From Hymenobacter sublimis (GTDB lineage: Bacteria > Bacteroidota > Bacteroidia > Cytophagales > Hymenobacteraceae), in NCBI RefSeq assembly GCF_023101345.1, contig NZ_CP095848.1, forward strand, positions 2,673,297 through 2,737,296: a DNA stretch of 64,000 nt, given 5' to 3'. Below the pieces are notes generated by a model. It made no database searches and was not told where the DNA came from. It worked only from the letters and a program-made list of their open reading frames with translations. Below are positions 17,418 to 25,484 of the stretch, piece after piece. How positions within the stretch are numbered: position 1 is the first letter of the stretch; each line of letters starts with the position of its first letter. A program made the translations under genes and the position numbers.

Positions 17418-18494
17418 TTAGGGCTGGCCCGGCTTGCGCTTAGCTCGCCAGCGCAACCAGCGCTGACGCAGAGGGTTTGGCAGGGGCTGATTGCCGGTCC
17501 ACTGCTGCCCATCTGATGCCAGGTACTGTTGGTAGCGCTCGGGCTCAACGCGCCGCCGGTCCACAAAGTAAAGTCCGCCACGAAAGCCCCGGCGTCGTAC
17601 CCACTGATTGATCAGGTAGGCGTGCAGGCGCTCCAGGGAATGGAAGTCGCGAGTGGGCACGCCGTAGTCGCCCTGAAAGTAGCAGCCCGCCTCCACGGGC
17701 GGGCGCACGATGCCTAGCGCATCTCCGTGGCGCAAGCGGCTAATGTCGGCTACCCAAGCCCCATTGATGATGTTCACGGCCGGGTACGGGGAAGGATTGC
17801 CCCACATGACCTTGCGCCCCGCCCCGTTGACGTTGGCAAACCAGGGCAAGTGCGACATGACGAAGGCCGAGAAGTAGGCAAACTCCTGCGGGTCATAGTT
17901 TCGCTCGCGAAACACCAGTGTGACTTCGCGCCCTTCCTGACGAATCAGCCGGCGCAGCTCCTGACGAAAACGCGTATCGGCTAGGTACTGCATGGCCTCG
18001 GCGAAGGTGTTGAAAAGCAAGGACAGGCCGTTGTAGTGCACCGCGCCGTGCAGGTAGTTGATGGCGTGGGGCATGCGCCGCTGCGGGCCGTGCGGGATTT
18101 CCGGCGTAGCCACCGACTTGCGCACCATGGCTGCCAAGAAGCGCCCCACTTTCCCGACGATGGCTTCATCCGGCTCCGGTACGTAGTCGGCTTTGGCCCA
18201 CTGCGTACCCACTGGGGTACGAAACACGAGGTTGCGCGGCCAGATGGGTTCTTCCGAGTTAGGCAGCAGTCCCGTCACCCAAGGATGCTCAGGAGCCAAC
18301 AGGCCGGCGGGCATCTTGTGAATGGACAGCAGCCGCATGACGTGAAAGGCCCCTCCCGTGTTATGCAGTACGTTACCGCGCACGACATTCTGAGTCAGGA
18401 AAAACGCTTCCTTCACCCGGTCACGCTTGCGCGCTTTTTCCAGGCGGGCAGCGGAAGGACGAACAGGTGGCACGGAGGGTTCTGAAGCAGCCAT
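17418..18494 (-). CDS. Unrecognised 358-residue soluble protein
   Basis: I do not recognise a family. The ATG complement at 18492-18494 gives MAASEPSVPP; a longer frame to 18590 is possible but less coding-like. The protein has no signal peptide or membrane segment, is rich in Arg, Trp, Phe and Tyr, and ends in a very basic tail (RWLRWRAKRKPGQP). Notable segments are LPNSEEPIWPRNLVFRTPVG near residue 80, MPHAINYLHGAVHYNGLSLL near 146 and NVNGAGRKVMWGNPSPYPA near 230. Their density of conserved-looking Asn, Gly, Trp and Pro suggests a folded enzyme-like domain. It lies alone between a convergent oxidoreductase and the NmrA-type gene, with 245 bases of empty sequence upstream. Base composition matches its surroundings. 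Confidence 0.7.
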   Translation of the reverse strand: MAASEPSVPPVRPSAARLEKARKRDRVKEAFFLTQNVVRGNVLHNTGGAFHVMRLLSIHKMPAGLLAPEHPWVTGLLPNSEEPIWPRNLVFRTPVGTQWAKADYVPEPDEAIVGKVGRFLAAMVRKSVATPEIPHGPQRRMPHAINYLHGAVHYNGLSLLFNTFAEAMQYLADTRFRQELRRLIRQEGREVTLVFRERNYDPQEFAYFSAFVMSHLPWFANVNGAGRKVMWGNPSPYPAVNIINGAWVADISRLRHGDALGIVRPPVEAGCYFQGDYGVPTRDFHSLERLHAYLINQWVRRRGFRGGLYFVDRRRVEPERYQQYLASDGQQWTGNQPLPNPLRQRWLRWRAKRKPGQP

Positions 18495-18739
18495 AAGGAC
18501 GTGGAAAGCGAGAAGAACGTGGACGTTACGCAAGGTACAACGATGTTCCCCGGTTGGCATTGCTTCTACCCCAGGATGCCACCACACCACCAGCTACCAC
18601 TTCTGCCGGCATCCTTGCTCCGCCTCAGCTACCTAGCACCAACCTAGCCAACTCGCGGCATGCTTCCGGCACGGCAGCCTCCTACCCCGTGGCGCGGATA
18701 GCATAGTAGACCGGCCGATTCCTGCGGGAGCAGATGCTA

Positions 18740-19675
18740 CTAGAGAGCTACTACCGGAGCCGGAGCGCCAAAAGCGGGGGCATAGTCGCGGGCGAAGCTG
18801 GCAAAGGAACGCGGGGCGCGGCCGGTGGCCTGTTGCACGCCCGGCGCCACGGTGGCCGCTTCTCCGCGGTGGTAGTGGGCGTAATCTTCCACCAACCCCT
18901 CCGCCATCCAGGGATCCATGCCCAGGCCCAGCAGCGCCCCGCGCATGGCCGCCGGGGGCACATCAAGGAAAGTTACGGGGCGGTCGGTGGCCAGGGCCAG
19001 TGCACACGCCATGTCGGCGTGGGTGAGGGCCTGGGGACCGGTCAGGTCGTAGGTGCGGTTTTCGTGGCCGGTTTCGGTGAGGGCAGCCGCGGCGGCAGCG
19101 GCAATGTCGCGCACGTCTACCACGCTGATTCGCGCCTCCCCGACAGGGGCGAAAAACTGGCCTTGCGCCGCAATGGTACCCTGAAATGCCAGCAAGCCTT
19201 GCATAAATAGGTTGGGGCGTAAAAACGTGTACGCGAGGCCGCTGGCCCGGATGGCGGCCTCCACCACGGCGTGGTAGCGCAGAAACCGCACCGGCGACTC
19301 AGCCTCGGCCGCCCATTGTGAAAGCTTGACCACATGCTGCACCCCTGCTAGTTGGGCCTGCTCTACGAAAGCCACCTGCTGGGCTTCGGCCTGGGCCGAG
19401 GAGGGCGTGAGTAGGAAGGCCCGCTTCATGCCCACCAGCGCCCGCCCCACGCTAGCGGGGTCGTTTAGGTCGCCGGTCACCAGTTCGGCTCCCGGCAGCT
19501 GCTGCAAGGCCATTGCCGGCGCGCTATTTACGTCGCGGACCAGGGCCCGGAATGGTACGCCCTGGGCCGCCAACCGCCGGGCAAGTTGGGTGCCAACCGT
19601 GCCAGTAGCACCGGAAATAAGCAGAGTTGGGGCAACACCGGTAGCCGGCAGGGCGGAGACAGAAGAATGCTTCAT
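18740..19675 (-). CDS. NmrA-type NAD(P)-binding oxidoreductase
   Basis: This 311-residue atypical short-chain reductase has the Rossmann motif LLISGATGTVGTQLARRL near residue 20 and the NmrA-typical FRALVRDV and AELVTGDLNDP strands. It also has an LRPNLFMQGLL segment and the ISVVDVRDIAAAA strand. Such proteins are NADPH sensors, quinone reductases or NAD-dependent epimerases; the usual YxxxK pair is not obvious, fitting the NmrA group. It is divergent from an AraC regulator with a 153-base shared upstream region, the standard arrangement for a regulator and its target reductase. A TAGCTTTG -7-like box on this strand lies about 103 bases before the start. Confidence 0.92.
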   Translation of the reverse strand: MKHSSVSALPATGVAPTLLISGATGTVGTQLARRLAAQGVPFRALVRDVNSAPAMALQQLPGAELVTGDLNDPASVGRALVGMKRAFLLTPSSAQAEAQQVAFVEQAQLAGVQHVVKLSQWAAEAESPVRFLRYHAVVEAAIRASGLAYTFLRPNLFMQGLLAFQGTIAAQGQFFAPVGEARISVVDVRDIAAAAAAALTETGHENRTYDLTGPQALTHADMACALALATDRPVTFLDVPPAAMRGALLGLGMDPWMAEGLVEDYAHYHRGEAATVAPGVQQATGRAPRSFASFARDYAPAFGAPAPVVAL

Positions 19676-19777
19676 GAGCGTAAGAATGTAGAAAAGTGAA
19701 CAGTGGGGTAGCGTCTGCTCGTGAGGGTTCCGCTCGTGAGAGTAAAGCGAGTACTACCTTAGGGGAAGAAGCTGTGA

Positions 19778-19785
19778 CAAAGCTA
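19778..19785 (-). promoter_or_regulatory. Possible -7 box of the NmrA-type gene
   Basis: On the minus strand this reads TAGCTTTG, matching the Bacteroidota TAnnTTTG element. No TTG element was found at the expected distance upstream, so support is partial. Confidence 0.35.
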
Positions 19786-19828
19786 TCTGGCCCTTGCCGC
19801 GTAAACTTGTAAGAAAACGAAGCTGCCC

Positions 19829-20716
19829 GTGTCTGCCCTGCCCTCTTCCCTGCAAGAGCACTTCATGCTACCGCCGCCCGTTCTGCGGGAGGTTATCCAG
19901 CACCTAGTACTCTTCACCACTGAGCCGGGGGCGGCGCCCGTGGTGCGCACGTTGCTACCCGCTTTTCAGGTAGTGCTGCTCTTTGACCTCGGGCCGGGCC
20001 GCGCCGAAGTATGGCCCATCACCAGCGCGGCCCTGGCCCCGGTGTATCCGCTGGTAGGCAGCGGCCTACTTGGGCCAGTGAAAACGGCTTGGCAGTACCG
20101 GCTAGCGGGCGGCGCGCGGGTGCTGGCCGTTACCTTCACCCTGGCAGGCTTCTACCGTTTGTTTCAGATTCCCGTCGTTGCTCTGGGCCCTGGCCTGACT
20201 GACCCGGATGCCTTGGTTGGCCACCGGTGCTTTACCGAGCTTTGGGAGCAACTGCGGTCTTGCTCCGGCCCGGCTCAGCTTGGGTCGATGCTCACTGCTT
20301 TTTGCCTACCCTACCTGCGAGCGACCGACGCCTCCCAGGCTGAGTTACTGGCGCACTTGCCTCTGCTGGCGCCGGGCTCCCACCTAAATCCGCTCAAGGT
20401 GCTGGCTGCGGCTAGTCACCGCTCGGAGCGCGCCGTGCAGTTGCGCTTCCAGAAATACTTGGGCTTTTCAGCCAAGGAAGCAGCTCGTTTTCTGCGTTTC
20501 CGATTGGTGTTGGCCGACTTGCCGCACCCGGGCCGCCACGGTGCTACCCCAGACTGGGGCTCCCTACTGGAACACTACGGCTACTACGACCAAAGCCACT
20601 TGGTGCATGACTTTCGCCACTTTCTGCAGCAGCCCCCTTCTAAAGTAGCGGGGCAGTTGCGGCTTGGTGAAGCCATCTGCGTAACCCAACCGGAATTGCT
20701 CGGACCCCACAGCTAA
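19829..20716 (+). CDS. AraC-family transcriptional regulator
   Basis: The 295-residue protein is read from a GTG at 19829; an ATG at 19865 would give 283 residues and is equally possible. The first 170 residues are a ligand-sensing domain of the type seen in AraC regulators with an N-terminal PPPVLREVIQHL strand. The C-terminal AraC domain is degenerate in its first helix-turn-helix (LAAASHRSERAVQLRFQKYL) and clearer in its second (EHYGYYDQSHLVHDFRHF). It sits divergently from the NmrA-type reductase and probably controls it and itself. Confidence 0.88.
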   Translation: MSALPSSLQEHFMLPPPVLREVIQHLVLFTTEPGAAPVVRTLLPAFQVVLLFDLGPGRAEVWPITSAALAPVYPLVGSGLLGPVKTAWQYRLAGGARVLAVTFTLAGFYRLFQIPVVALGPGLTDPDALVGHRCFTELWEQLRSCSGPAQLGSMLTAFCLPYLRATDASQAELLAHLPLLAPGSHLNPLKVLAAASHRSERAVQLRFQKYLGFSAKEAARFLRFRLVLADLPHPGRHGATPDWGSLLEHYGYYDQSHLVHDFRHFLQQPPSKVAGQLRLGEAICVTQPELLGPHS

Positions 20717-20934
20717 TATTTCCACCGGTAGAGTTGCTAAGCAAGGCAAGCGCTGAAGCAAGGAATAGGCTACCCTGGTTGCACCCGTAAAAACCCAGGT
20801 TACCAAGTGGTTACTTCTGCCATTTTACTACGTAGGTCTGATTATACTTTCACCTGCGCGGTAATCACCCACAGCAACCAACCCGCTTGTGGTGGCAGCT
20901 ACGTAGGTTTGCTGATCCTCTCCTTTTCCTGTTT

Positions 20935-21915
20935 ATGCTGCGTTGGTTGCTGGGTGTACTCGTGCTGCTGGTAGTTCCTGCTGCGGGCTATGCCCAGGAC
21001 CGCGCGGACAGCACGCGCACCAGCCCCGACCGACTGCTGGCCTACTCCTTTGCCAACGACGCCTTCCTGCGTACGGACTACTACTTCACCCAGGGCATGA
21101 CCTTGCTGCTGGTAAGCCCGGCGCTACAGCACTCACCGGTAAACCGAATCCTGGGGCCCGTTCCGCACGGCAGTATCTTGTATCACGGCATCCGGCTGCA
21201 CTACGATGGGTTTACGCCCCTGCGAATTCAGGACCCTTTCATTCGGGTAGGCGACCGGCCCTACGCCTCCTACATCTACGCTGATTTGCTGCGCGTGGCC
21301 CGGCACCCGGCCCGCCGCTTGCTCATAACTACCGCCCTGAATGTGGGCTTTATAGGGCCGGCCGCGGGAGCCAAAGGCTTTCAAACCAAACTGCACGAAT
21401 GGCTGGGGGCCCCCACCCCGCGCGGCTGGGACTACCAAGTGCGAACTGACCTGGTGCTGGGCTACGAAGGCCGGCTAGAAAAGCAACTGCTGGCCCTGGG
21501 GCACTTCTTGGAGCTAACCGGGCAGGCTAGCGCATCGGTAGGCACGCTGCACACCTACGCCGGAACGGGTGCCACTGTGCGGTTAGGGCAGCGGCCCTCG
21601 GCTTTTGAGTCGTTGGGTGTTGCCTCGCGGGGTAATCGCGCGGGGCAGCCACTGGTGCAAGCCTACGCCCAGGCGCAGCTAGAAGGTCGGCTGGTGGGAT
21701 ACAATGCCACCTTGCAAGGGGGGCTACTGAACCGCCGCTCACCGTACGTGCTGCCCACATCCGCCGTTAGCCGGGCCGTGGCGCGCGGCACGGGCACGGT
21801 AGGCGTAGGCTACGCGGGCGTGCGGCTGGAAGGTGCGCTAACGTGGATTTCGCCCGAGTTTCAGGGTGGCCGCACCCACCGCTGGACCACCCTTGGCGTG
21901 CAGCTTGCCTTCTAA
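20935..21915 (+). CDS. LpxR-like outer membrane lipid A deacylase (DUF2219)
   Basis: The ATG at 20935 gives 326 residues with a signal peptide (WLLGVLVLLVVPAAGYAQ). The mature part is a predicted outer membrane beta-barrel of the LpxR/DUF2219 family. The motif FANDAFLRTDYYFTQG carries the Asn-Asp pair expected in the active site. IRVGDRPYASY and KLHEWLGAPTPRGWDYQV (with the family histidine) are also present, and the chain ends in an aromatic residue (GVQLAF) as barrels do. The family removes the 3'-acyloxyacyl group from lipid A in the outer leaflet. It appears monocistronic. Confidence 0.88.
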   Translation: MLRWLLGVLVLLVVPAAGYAQDRADSTRTSPDRLLAYSFANDAFLRTDYYFTQGMTLLLVSPALQHSPVNRILGPVPHGSILYHGIRLHYDGFTPLRIQDPFIRVGDRPYASYIYADLLRVARHPARRLLITTALNVGFIGPAAGAKGFQTKLHEWLGAPTPRGWDYQVRTDLVLGYEGRLEKQLLALGHFLELTGQASASVGTLHTYAGTGATVRLGQRPSAFESLGVASRGNRAGQPLVQAYAQAQLEGRLVGYNATLQGGLLNRRSPYVLPTSAVSRAVARGTGTVGVGYAGVRLEGALTWISPEFQGGRTHRWTTLGVQLAF

Positions 21916-22129
21916 TACGGTGGCTCTTGCTGCGTATTCTTGGGCGCTCTTGCCCGCCGCTTGGCTTCCTAGCTGGGGCCTGGCATACTACTTGCAACCT
22001 GACAACCGTTCAGGTTCTGATTGGGCTTTTTTGCTAACAGAACGGCGGACAAATGGCTGGCTGTCAGCGGGCTGCTCAGCTGCTGGCTCCGGTCCTTCTG
22101 GCCCCCTTATCTTCTTTCTTTAATACCTC

Positions 22130-22657
22130 ATGAATTACGTTTATGTGCTGCTGCTGACGTGTTTCACGTCGCTCAGTAACGTCGTCGGGTCCGGGCATCG
22201 GGAAACTGCTGCTCCCGTTCAGCAGTGGGCCGATGTGGACACCGCCCGGGAGTTGCTCCGGCAGTGCAATGCCTACCGTCAGCGGGCTGGCTTGCCACCC
22301 CTGGTACTCAGTGAAACGGCCTGTCGAGCGGCCCGCCTGCAAGCCATCTATAACCTTACCCACCGCACCCACGGCCATTACCACCCCCTCTACCCCACGC
22401 CGCGGGAGCGGCTGGCGGCCGTGGGGCACCGATTTGAGAAAGCCAGCGGCTTTATAAGCTACGGCTACGAGAACTGCGTGCGGTTTCGGGGCATGCGGCC
22501 CGGTAACCTTCGCAGCATTGAGGGCCAGATTTTGCGCGCCTATCAGAACTCGCCCAAGCACAACGCAACCCTACTCGACCCCCACCCCACCAAAGTGGGC
22601 ATTGCTACCATCTACGACGGCGACGAGCTGCAGAACTCCATGGTTTTCTGCATTTAG
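22130..22657 (+). CDS. Secreted CAP (SCP/PR-1) domain protein
   Basis: This 175-residue protein has a short signal peptide (YVYVLLLTCFTSLSNVVGS) and one CAP domain. The segments RELLRQCNAYRQRAGLPPL, THRTHGHYHP, YGYENC and AYQNSPKHNATLLDP correspond to the four CAP signature blocks; the block histidines and the YENC glutamate form the usual cavity. Bacterial CAP proteins are extracellular and of mostly unknown activity. It converges on the response regulator gene, 32 bases away, without a clear terminator between them. Confidence 0.9.
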   Translation: MNYVYVLLLTCFTSLSNVVGSGHRETAAPVQQWADVDTARELLRQCNAYRQRAGLPPLVLSETACRAARLQAIYNLTHRTHGHYHPLYPTPRERLAAVGHRFEKASGFISYGYENCVRFRGMRPGNLRSIEGQILRAYQNSPKHNATLLDPHPTKVGIATIYDGDELQNSMVFCI

Positions 22658-22689
22658 CTTTCCGCCGCTTGGGGTAGTGGCGCGGCTCT

Positions 22690-23085
22690 CTACTCCAGCA
22701 ATTGCACCATTTCATCAACCAAGTGGGCATCCATGGGCTTGATAAAGTAGCCCTGCACGGCGGTGTAGGAGGTGGCCCTTTTGATGTCGTCGGGGTTAAT
22801 GGAGGAGGTGAGCACGCACACGGGCACGGGCTTGGGCCAGTGCTCGGCCGAAAGGGCGTCTAGAAACTCCCAGCCATCCATGACGGGCATGTTCAGGTCT
22901 AGCAAAATCAAATCTGGGAGTTTGGCGGGCTGGTCGGAGGCGCGGTGAAGCGCGTCCAGGGCGGGCTGCCCGTTCTTGTACTTTTGCACGCGCTTGAACG
23001 CCCCGTGCTGCTGCAGATACAACTCCGTGATTTTGGACGTAATGAAGTCGTCCTCAATGACATATACTAACTCAAACAATTTCAC
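22690..23085 (-). CDS. Single-domain response regulator
   Basis: Reading from a GTG (complement at 23083-23085) gives 131 residues beginning MKLFELVYVIEDD. The start overlaps the last 14 bases of the kinase gene, a strong sign of translational coupling; the longer frame to 23136 would overlap it more without adding family sequence. It is a stand-alone receiver: acidic pair EDD, phosphoacceptor Asp63 in LLDLNMP, Ser/Thr in LTSSINP and Lys in GYFIKP. It should be phosphorylated by the upstream PAS kinase. It is a paralogue of the receiver at 24963-25382 on the other side of the kinase. Confidence 0.92.
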   Translation of the reverse strand: MKLFELVYVIEDDFITSKITELYLQQHGAFKRVQKYKNGQPALDALHRASDQPAKLPDLILLDLNMPVMDGWEFLDALSAEHWPKPVPVCVLTSSINPDDIKRATSYTAVQGYFIKPMDAHLVDEMVQLLE

Positions 23086-24577
23086 TAAAGTACACTTTGA
23101 AGGTAGTACCCACGCCAACTTCGCTGGCGACTTCAATTTTGCCGTTCATGGCTTCAATCTGGTTCTTCACAATAAAAAGGCCCAGCCCGCGCGCGTCTTC
23201 ATTGTCATGGAAGGTTTTGTACATCCCAAAAATCTTGTTGTGGTTGCGGGCCATGTCAATGCCCCGCCCGTTATCGGCCACACTTAGCACGGTGTAGTCG
23301 CCCTCGCGGTAGCTATCCAGGGTTAGTTGCGGCGAAGCACTTGCCGAGCGGTACTTGATGGCGTTACTGAGCAGGTTAAGCAAAATGCTGTCTAGGTAGG
23401 CGGGTACTACCTGTACTGTTACTTCCTCCGGAATGTTCAGGGTAACAGTTAATTGGCTTTCGTGAATCAGAACATTCATGGCCTCCAGAGTGCGGCTTAC
23501 CTCCTGGCGCAGGCCGCGCATCTCCTTGGGCTGCAAACCCATGTTATTAACCGTGACAATCTCATTCAGGTTGATGATGGTCTCGGCCAGCTTGTCGGTG
23601 CTGGTTTTGAGCATCTCCAGAAACATGGTGGCCTGGGCTTCATCCGTGGCGTTCTGCAGGAATTTTACCAGGGCCGTCAGGTTGGCGGAGTGCGAGCGGA
23701 TGTTGTGGGAAATGATGTAGGCGAAGTTCTGAAGCCGGGCGTTTTGCTGGTTGGTAAGGGCCAGCAGCTGCTTGGACCGCTCCAAATTGTCTACCAGCAG
23801 CGTCACGTCGTAGCCCACGCACTGAATTTCCACTACCTCCCCGTTGCTGCCCACAATCCCTTTGAACTCCCAGTGGTTGGACTTCACCGCATTGTCGTGG
23901 TAGGGCTTGCGCAAAATTACCTGGTGGGGCACGTTGGGCTCTTCAAAGCACAGGCCCACCGTAACCAGGCACTTGGCGCGGTCCTCCTCAATAATGCTCA
24001 TCAGGGATGAGGTGCCGATGATTTTGCTGTCCAGCCCGAAACGCTCGTAGAAGAAATCGTTCACGTAGGTGTAGTTGCCCCGCGCGTCGGTCCGGATAAT
24101 GTACACCGACTGGTTGCCCAGAATTGCCCCGTAGTGGCCGGCTACTTCCTGGGCGCTGATTTCCTCGTTGCGCTGCCGGGTAATGTCTACCAGCACCCCG
24201 AGCAGGCGGTGGGGCTGCCCCAGGTTGTTGCGCAGCACCAGCCCCCAGCAGTGCAGCCACATCGTCGAGCCATCGTGGCAGGTAGCCTGTACCACTTGGT
24301 CGAAGGAGTAGGTATGATCGGCAATACTGGTGGCTATGTACTCAGCCGTAGCGGTTTCCTCCTCGGGGCTAATGGCTGCCTTCCAAGCCGCCGCCTGGTT
24401 GAACTGAGCATCGGGCTCATAATCCAGACTACGCCAGAATTTGGCAGTAGCCCACTTCTCCTGGTCCCCCGTCAGGTTCCAGTACCACAGCCCAGCCAGC
24501 GTTGATTCCTGGATAAAGTCAAAAACGGTTTCGTCTGAGGCTTGTAATGCGCGCAGCTCTTGCTCTAAATAACTCAT
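23072..24577 (-). CDS. PAS-domain sensor histidine kinase
   Basis: The ATG complement at 24575-24577 gives 501 residues (the frame extends ten codons further). There is no membrane segment, so sensing is cytoplasmic. Two PAS domains (about residues 15-130 and 145-260) precede a dimerisation helix with His291 in YIISHNIRSHSANL. The C-terminal ATPase has the N box (LLNLLSNAIKY), the G1 box (VADNGRGID) and the G2 box (GLGLFIVKNQIEAMNG). PAS domains could hold flavin, haem or another ligand. It overlaps the response regulator downstream by 14 bases and is divergent from a second receiver gene. Confidence 0.95.
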   Translation of the reverse strand: MSYLEQELRALQASDETVFDFIQESTLAGLWYWNLTGDQEKWATAKFWRSLDYEPDAQFNQAAAWKAAISPEEETATAEYIATSIADHTYSFDQVVQATCHDGSTMWLHCWGLVLRNNLGQPHRLLGVLVDITRQRNEEISAQEVAGHYGAILGNQSVYIIRTDARGNYTYVNDFFYERFGLDSKIIGTSSLMSIIEEDRAKCLVTVGLCFEEPNVPHQVILRKPYHDNAVKSNHWEFKGIVGSNGEVVEIQCVGYDVTLLVDNLERSKQLLALTNQQNARLQNFAYIISHNIRSHSANLTALVKFLQNATDEAQATMFLEMLKTSTDKLAETIINLNEIVTVNNMGLQPKEMRGLRQEVSRTLEAMNVLIHESQLTVTLNIPEEVTVQVVPAYLDSILLNLLSNAIKYRSASASPQLTLDSYREGDYTVLSVADNGRGIDMARNHNKIFGMYKTFHDNEDARGLGLFIVKNQIEAMNGKIEVASEVGVGTTFKVYFSEIV

Positions 24578-24962
24578 TGTATTACAACTGCTTGTAAAGC
24601 TGAACAAAGAATGGTCGCAGGGGCATGGGGTAGGAGCTAGTGGTGAAAGGGTAACAAATAGGCGGAAGCAGCTACGTAGTTCGGTACGCCAGTAGCTTTT
24701 CTTGCGAAAAGAATACTTCTACTTGGCGTTAAACAGAGCCGTGTGGTTCTTTGTATTGTGTAGTAAACTCAAAATAACCTCATTGTTTCAAACAAATAAC
24801 GAACTATCAAATTTTTAATCCTGAATCGAGAATTTTTCCCAGCTTGGGTTACGCAGTTATCTTTTTCCAATAGGCCCTTGGTCTGCATAAGCGGGTCACT
24901 ATCTTATTGGCGGTAGAAACCCTACGTCCGTCTTAGGCTCGGAATTTGTTGCCGTCCTTATT
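24578..24962. other. Divergent intergenic region between kinase and receiver
   Basis: This 385-base stretch has no credible gene. It is clearly more AT-rich than its surroundings, as expected for divergent promoters. A short perfect palindrome TTGTTT-C-AAACAA at 24783-24795 lies near the middle and could be an operator. No exact TAnnTTTG box was identified on either strand. Confidence 0.6.
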
Positions 24963-25382
24963 ATGTCTCACCCGCCCGTGGCAAAAGCGCCAAAATTAGT
25001 ATACGTCATTGAAAATGACCGAATTAGCTCCGTCATTTCAGAGTTAATCGTGAAAAAGAACTTGCTCAGCAGTGAGGTGCAAACCTACACCAACGGACAG
25101 CAGGCCTTTGACCAACTGCAAGGGTGCCTGCAGCAGCAAGCGCCCCTCCCAGACCTTATCCTGCTAGATTTGGACATGCCCCTGATGGATGGCTGGGAAT
25201 TTCTGGATGCCTGCGCTACGCTAGCCCTCCCCCACCCCGTGAATATTTTTATTCTTACTTCCTCCATCAACCCCGAGGACTCCAGCAAGCTGCTGGCTCA
25301 CCGTGAGGTAAAAGGATTTTTCACCAAACCCCTGAACGAGGAAGGCATCCGCCGCATGCAGCTGCTGTTGCAGGAAGTGTAG
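24963..25382 (+). CDS. Single-domain response regulator
   Basis: This 139-residue stand-alone receiver has the segment YVIENDRISSVI, Asp69 in LLDLDMPLMDGWEFLD, LTSSINPED and the KGFFTKP lysine. It shares most signature positions with the receiver at 22690-23085, including the DGWEFLDA and TSSINP strings, so the two are paralogues bracketing the kinase gene. It has no output domain and would act by protein-protein contact or as a phosphate sink. It is followed 102 bases later by the carotene dioxygenase gene on the same strand. Confidence 0.93.
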   Translation: MSHPPVAKAPKLVYVIENDRISSVISELIVKKNLLSSEVQTYTNGQQAFDQLQGCLQQQAPLPDLILLDLDMPLMDGWEFLDACATLALPHPVNIFILTSSINPEDSSKLLAHREVKGFFTKPLNEEGIRRMQLLLQEV

Positions 25383-25484
25383 CGGCAGCGGCCCATATAC
25401 TGCTTTCTACCCGTAGCTGGCTGGGTTACGCGCGGTCCGGTTGCGCTTCGGGCTAAGAAATCTGGTTAGCGGCTCTTTTATAGT

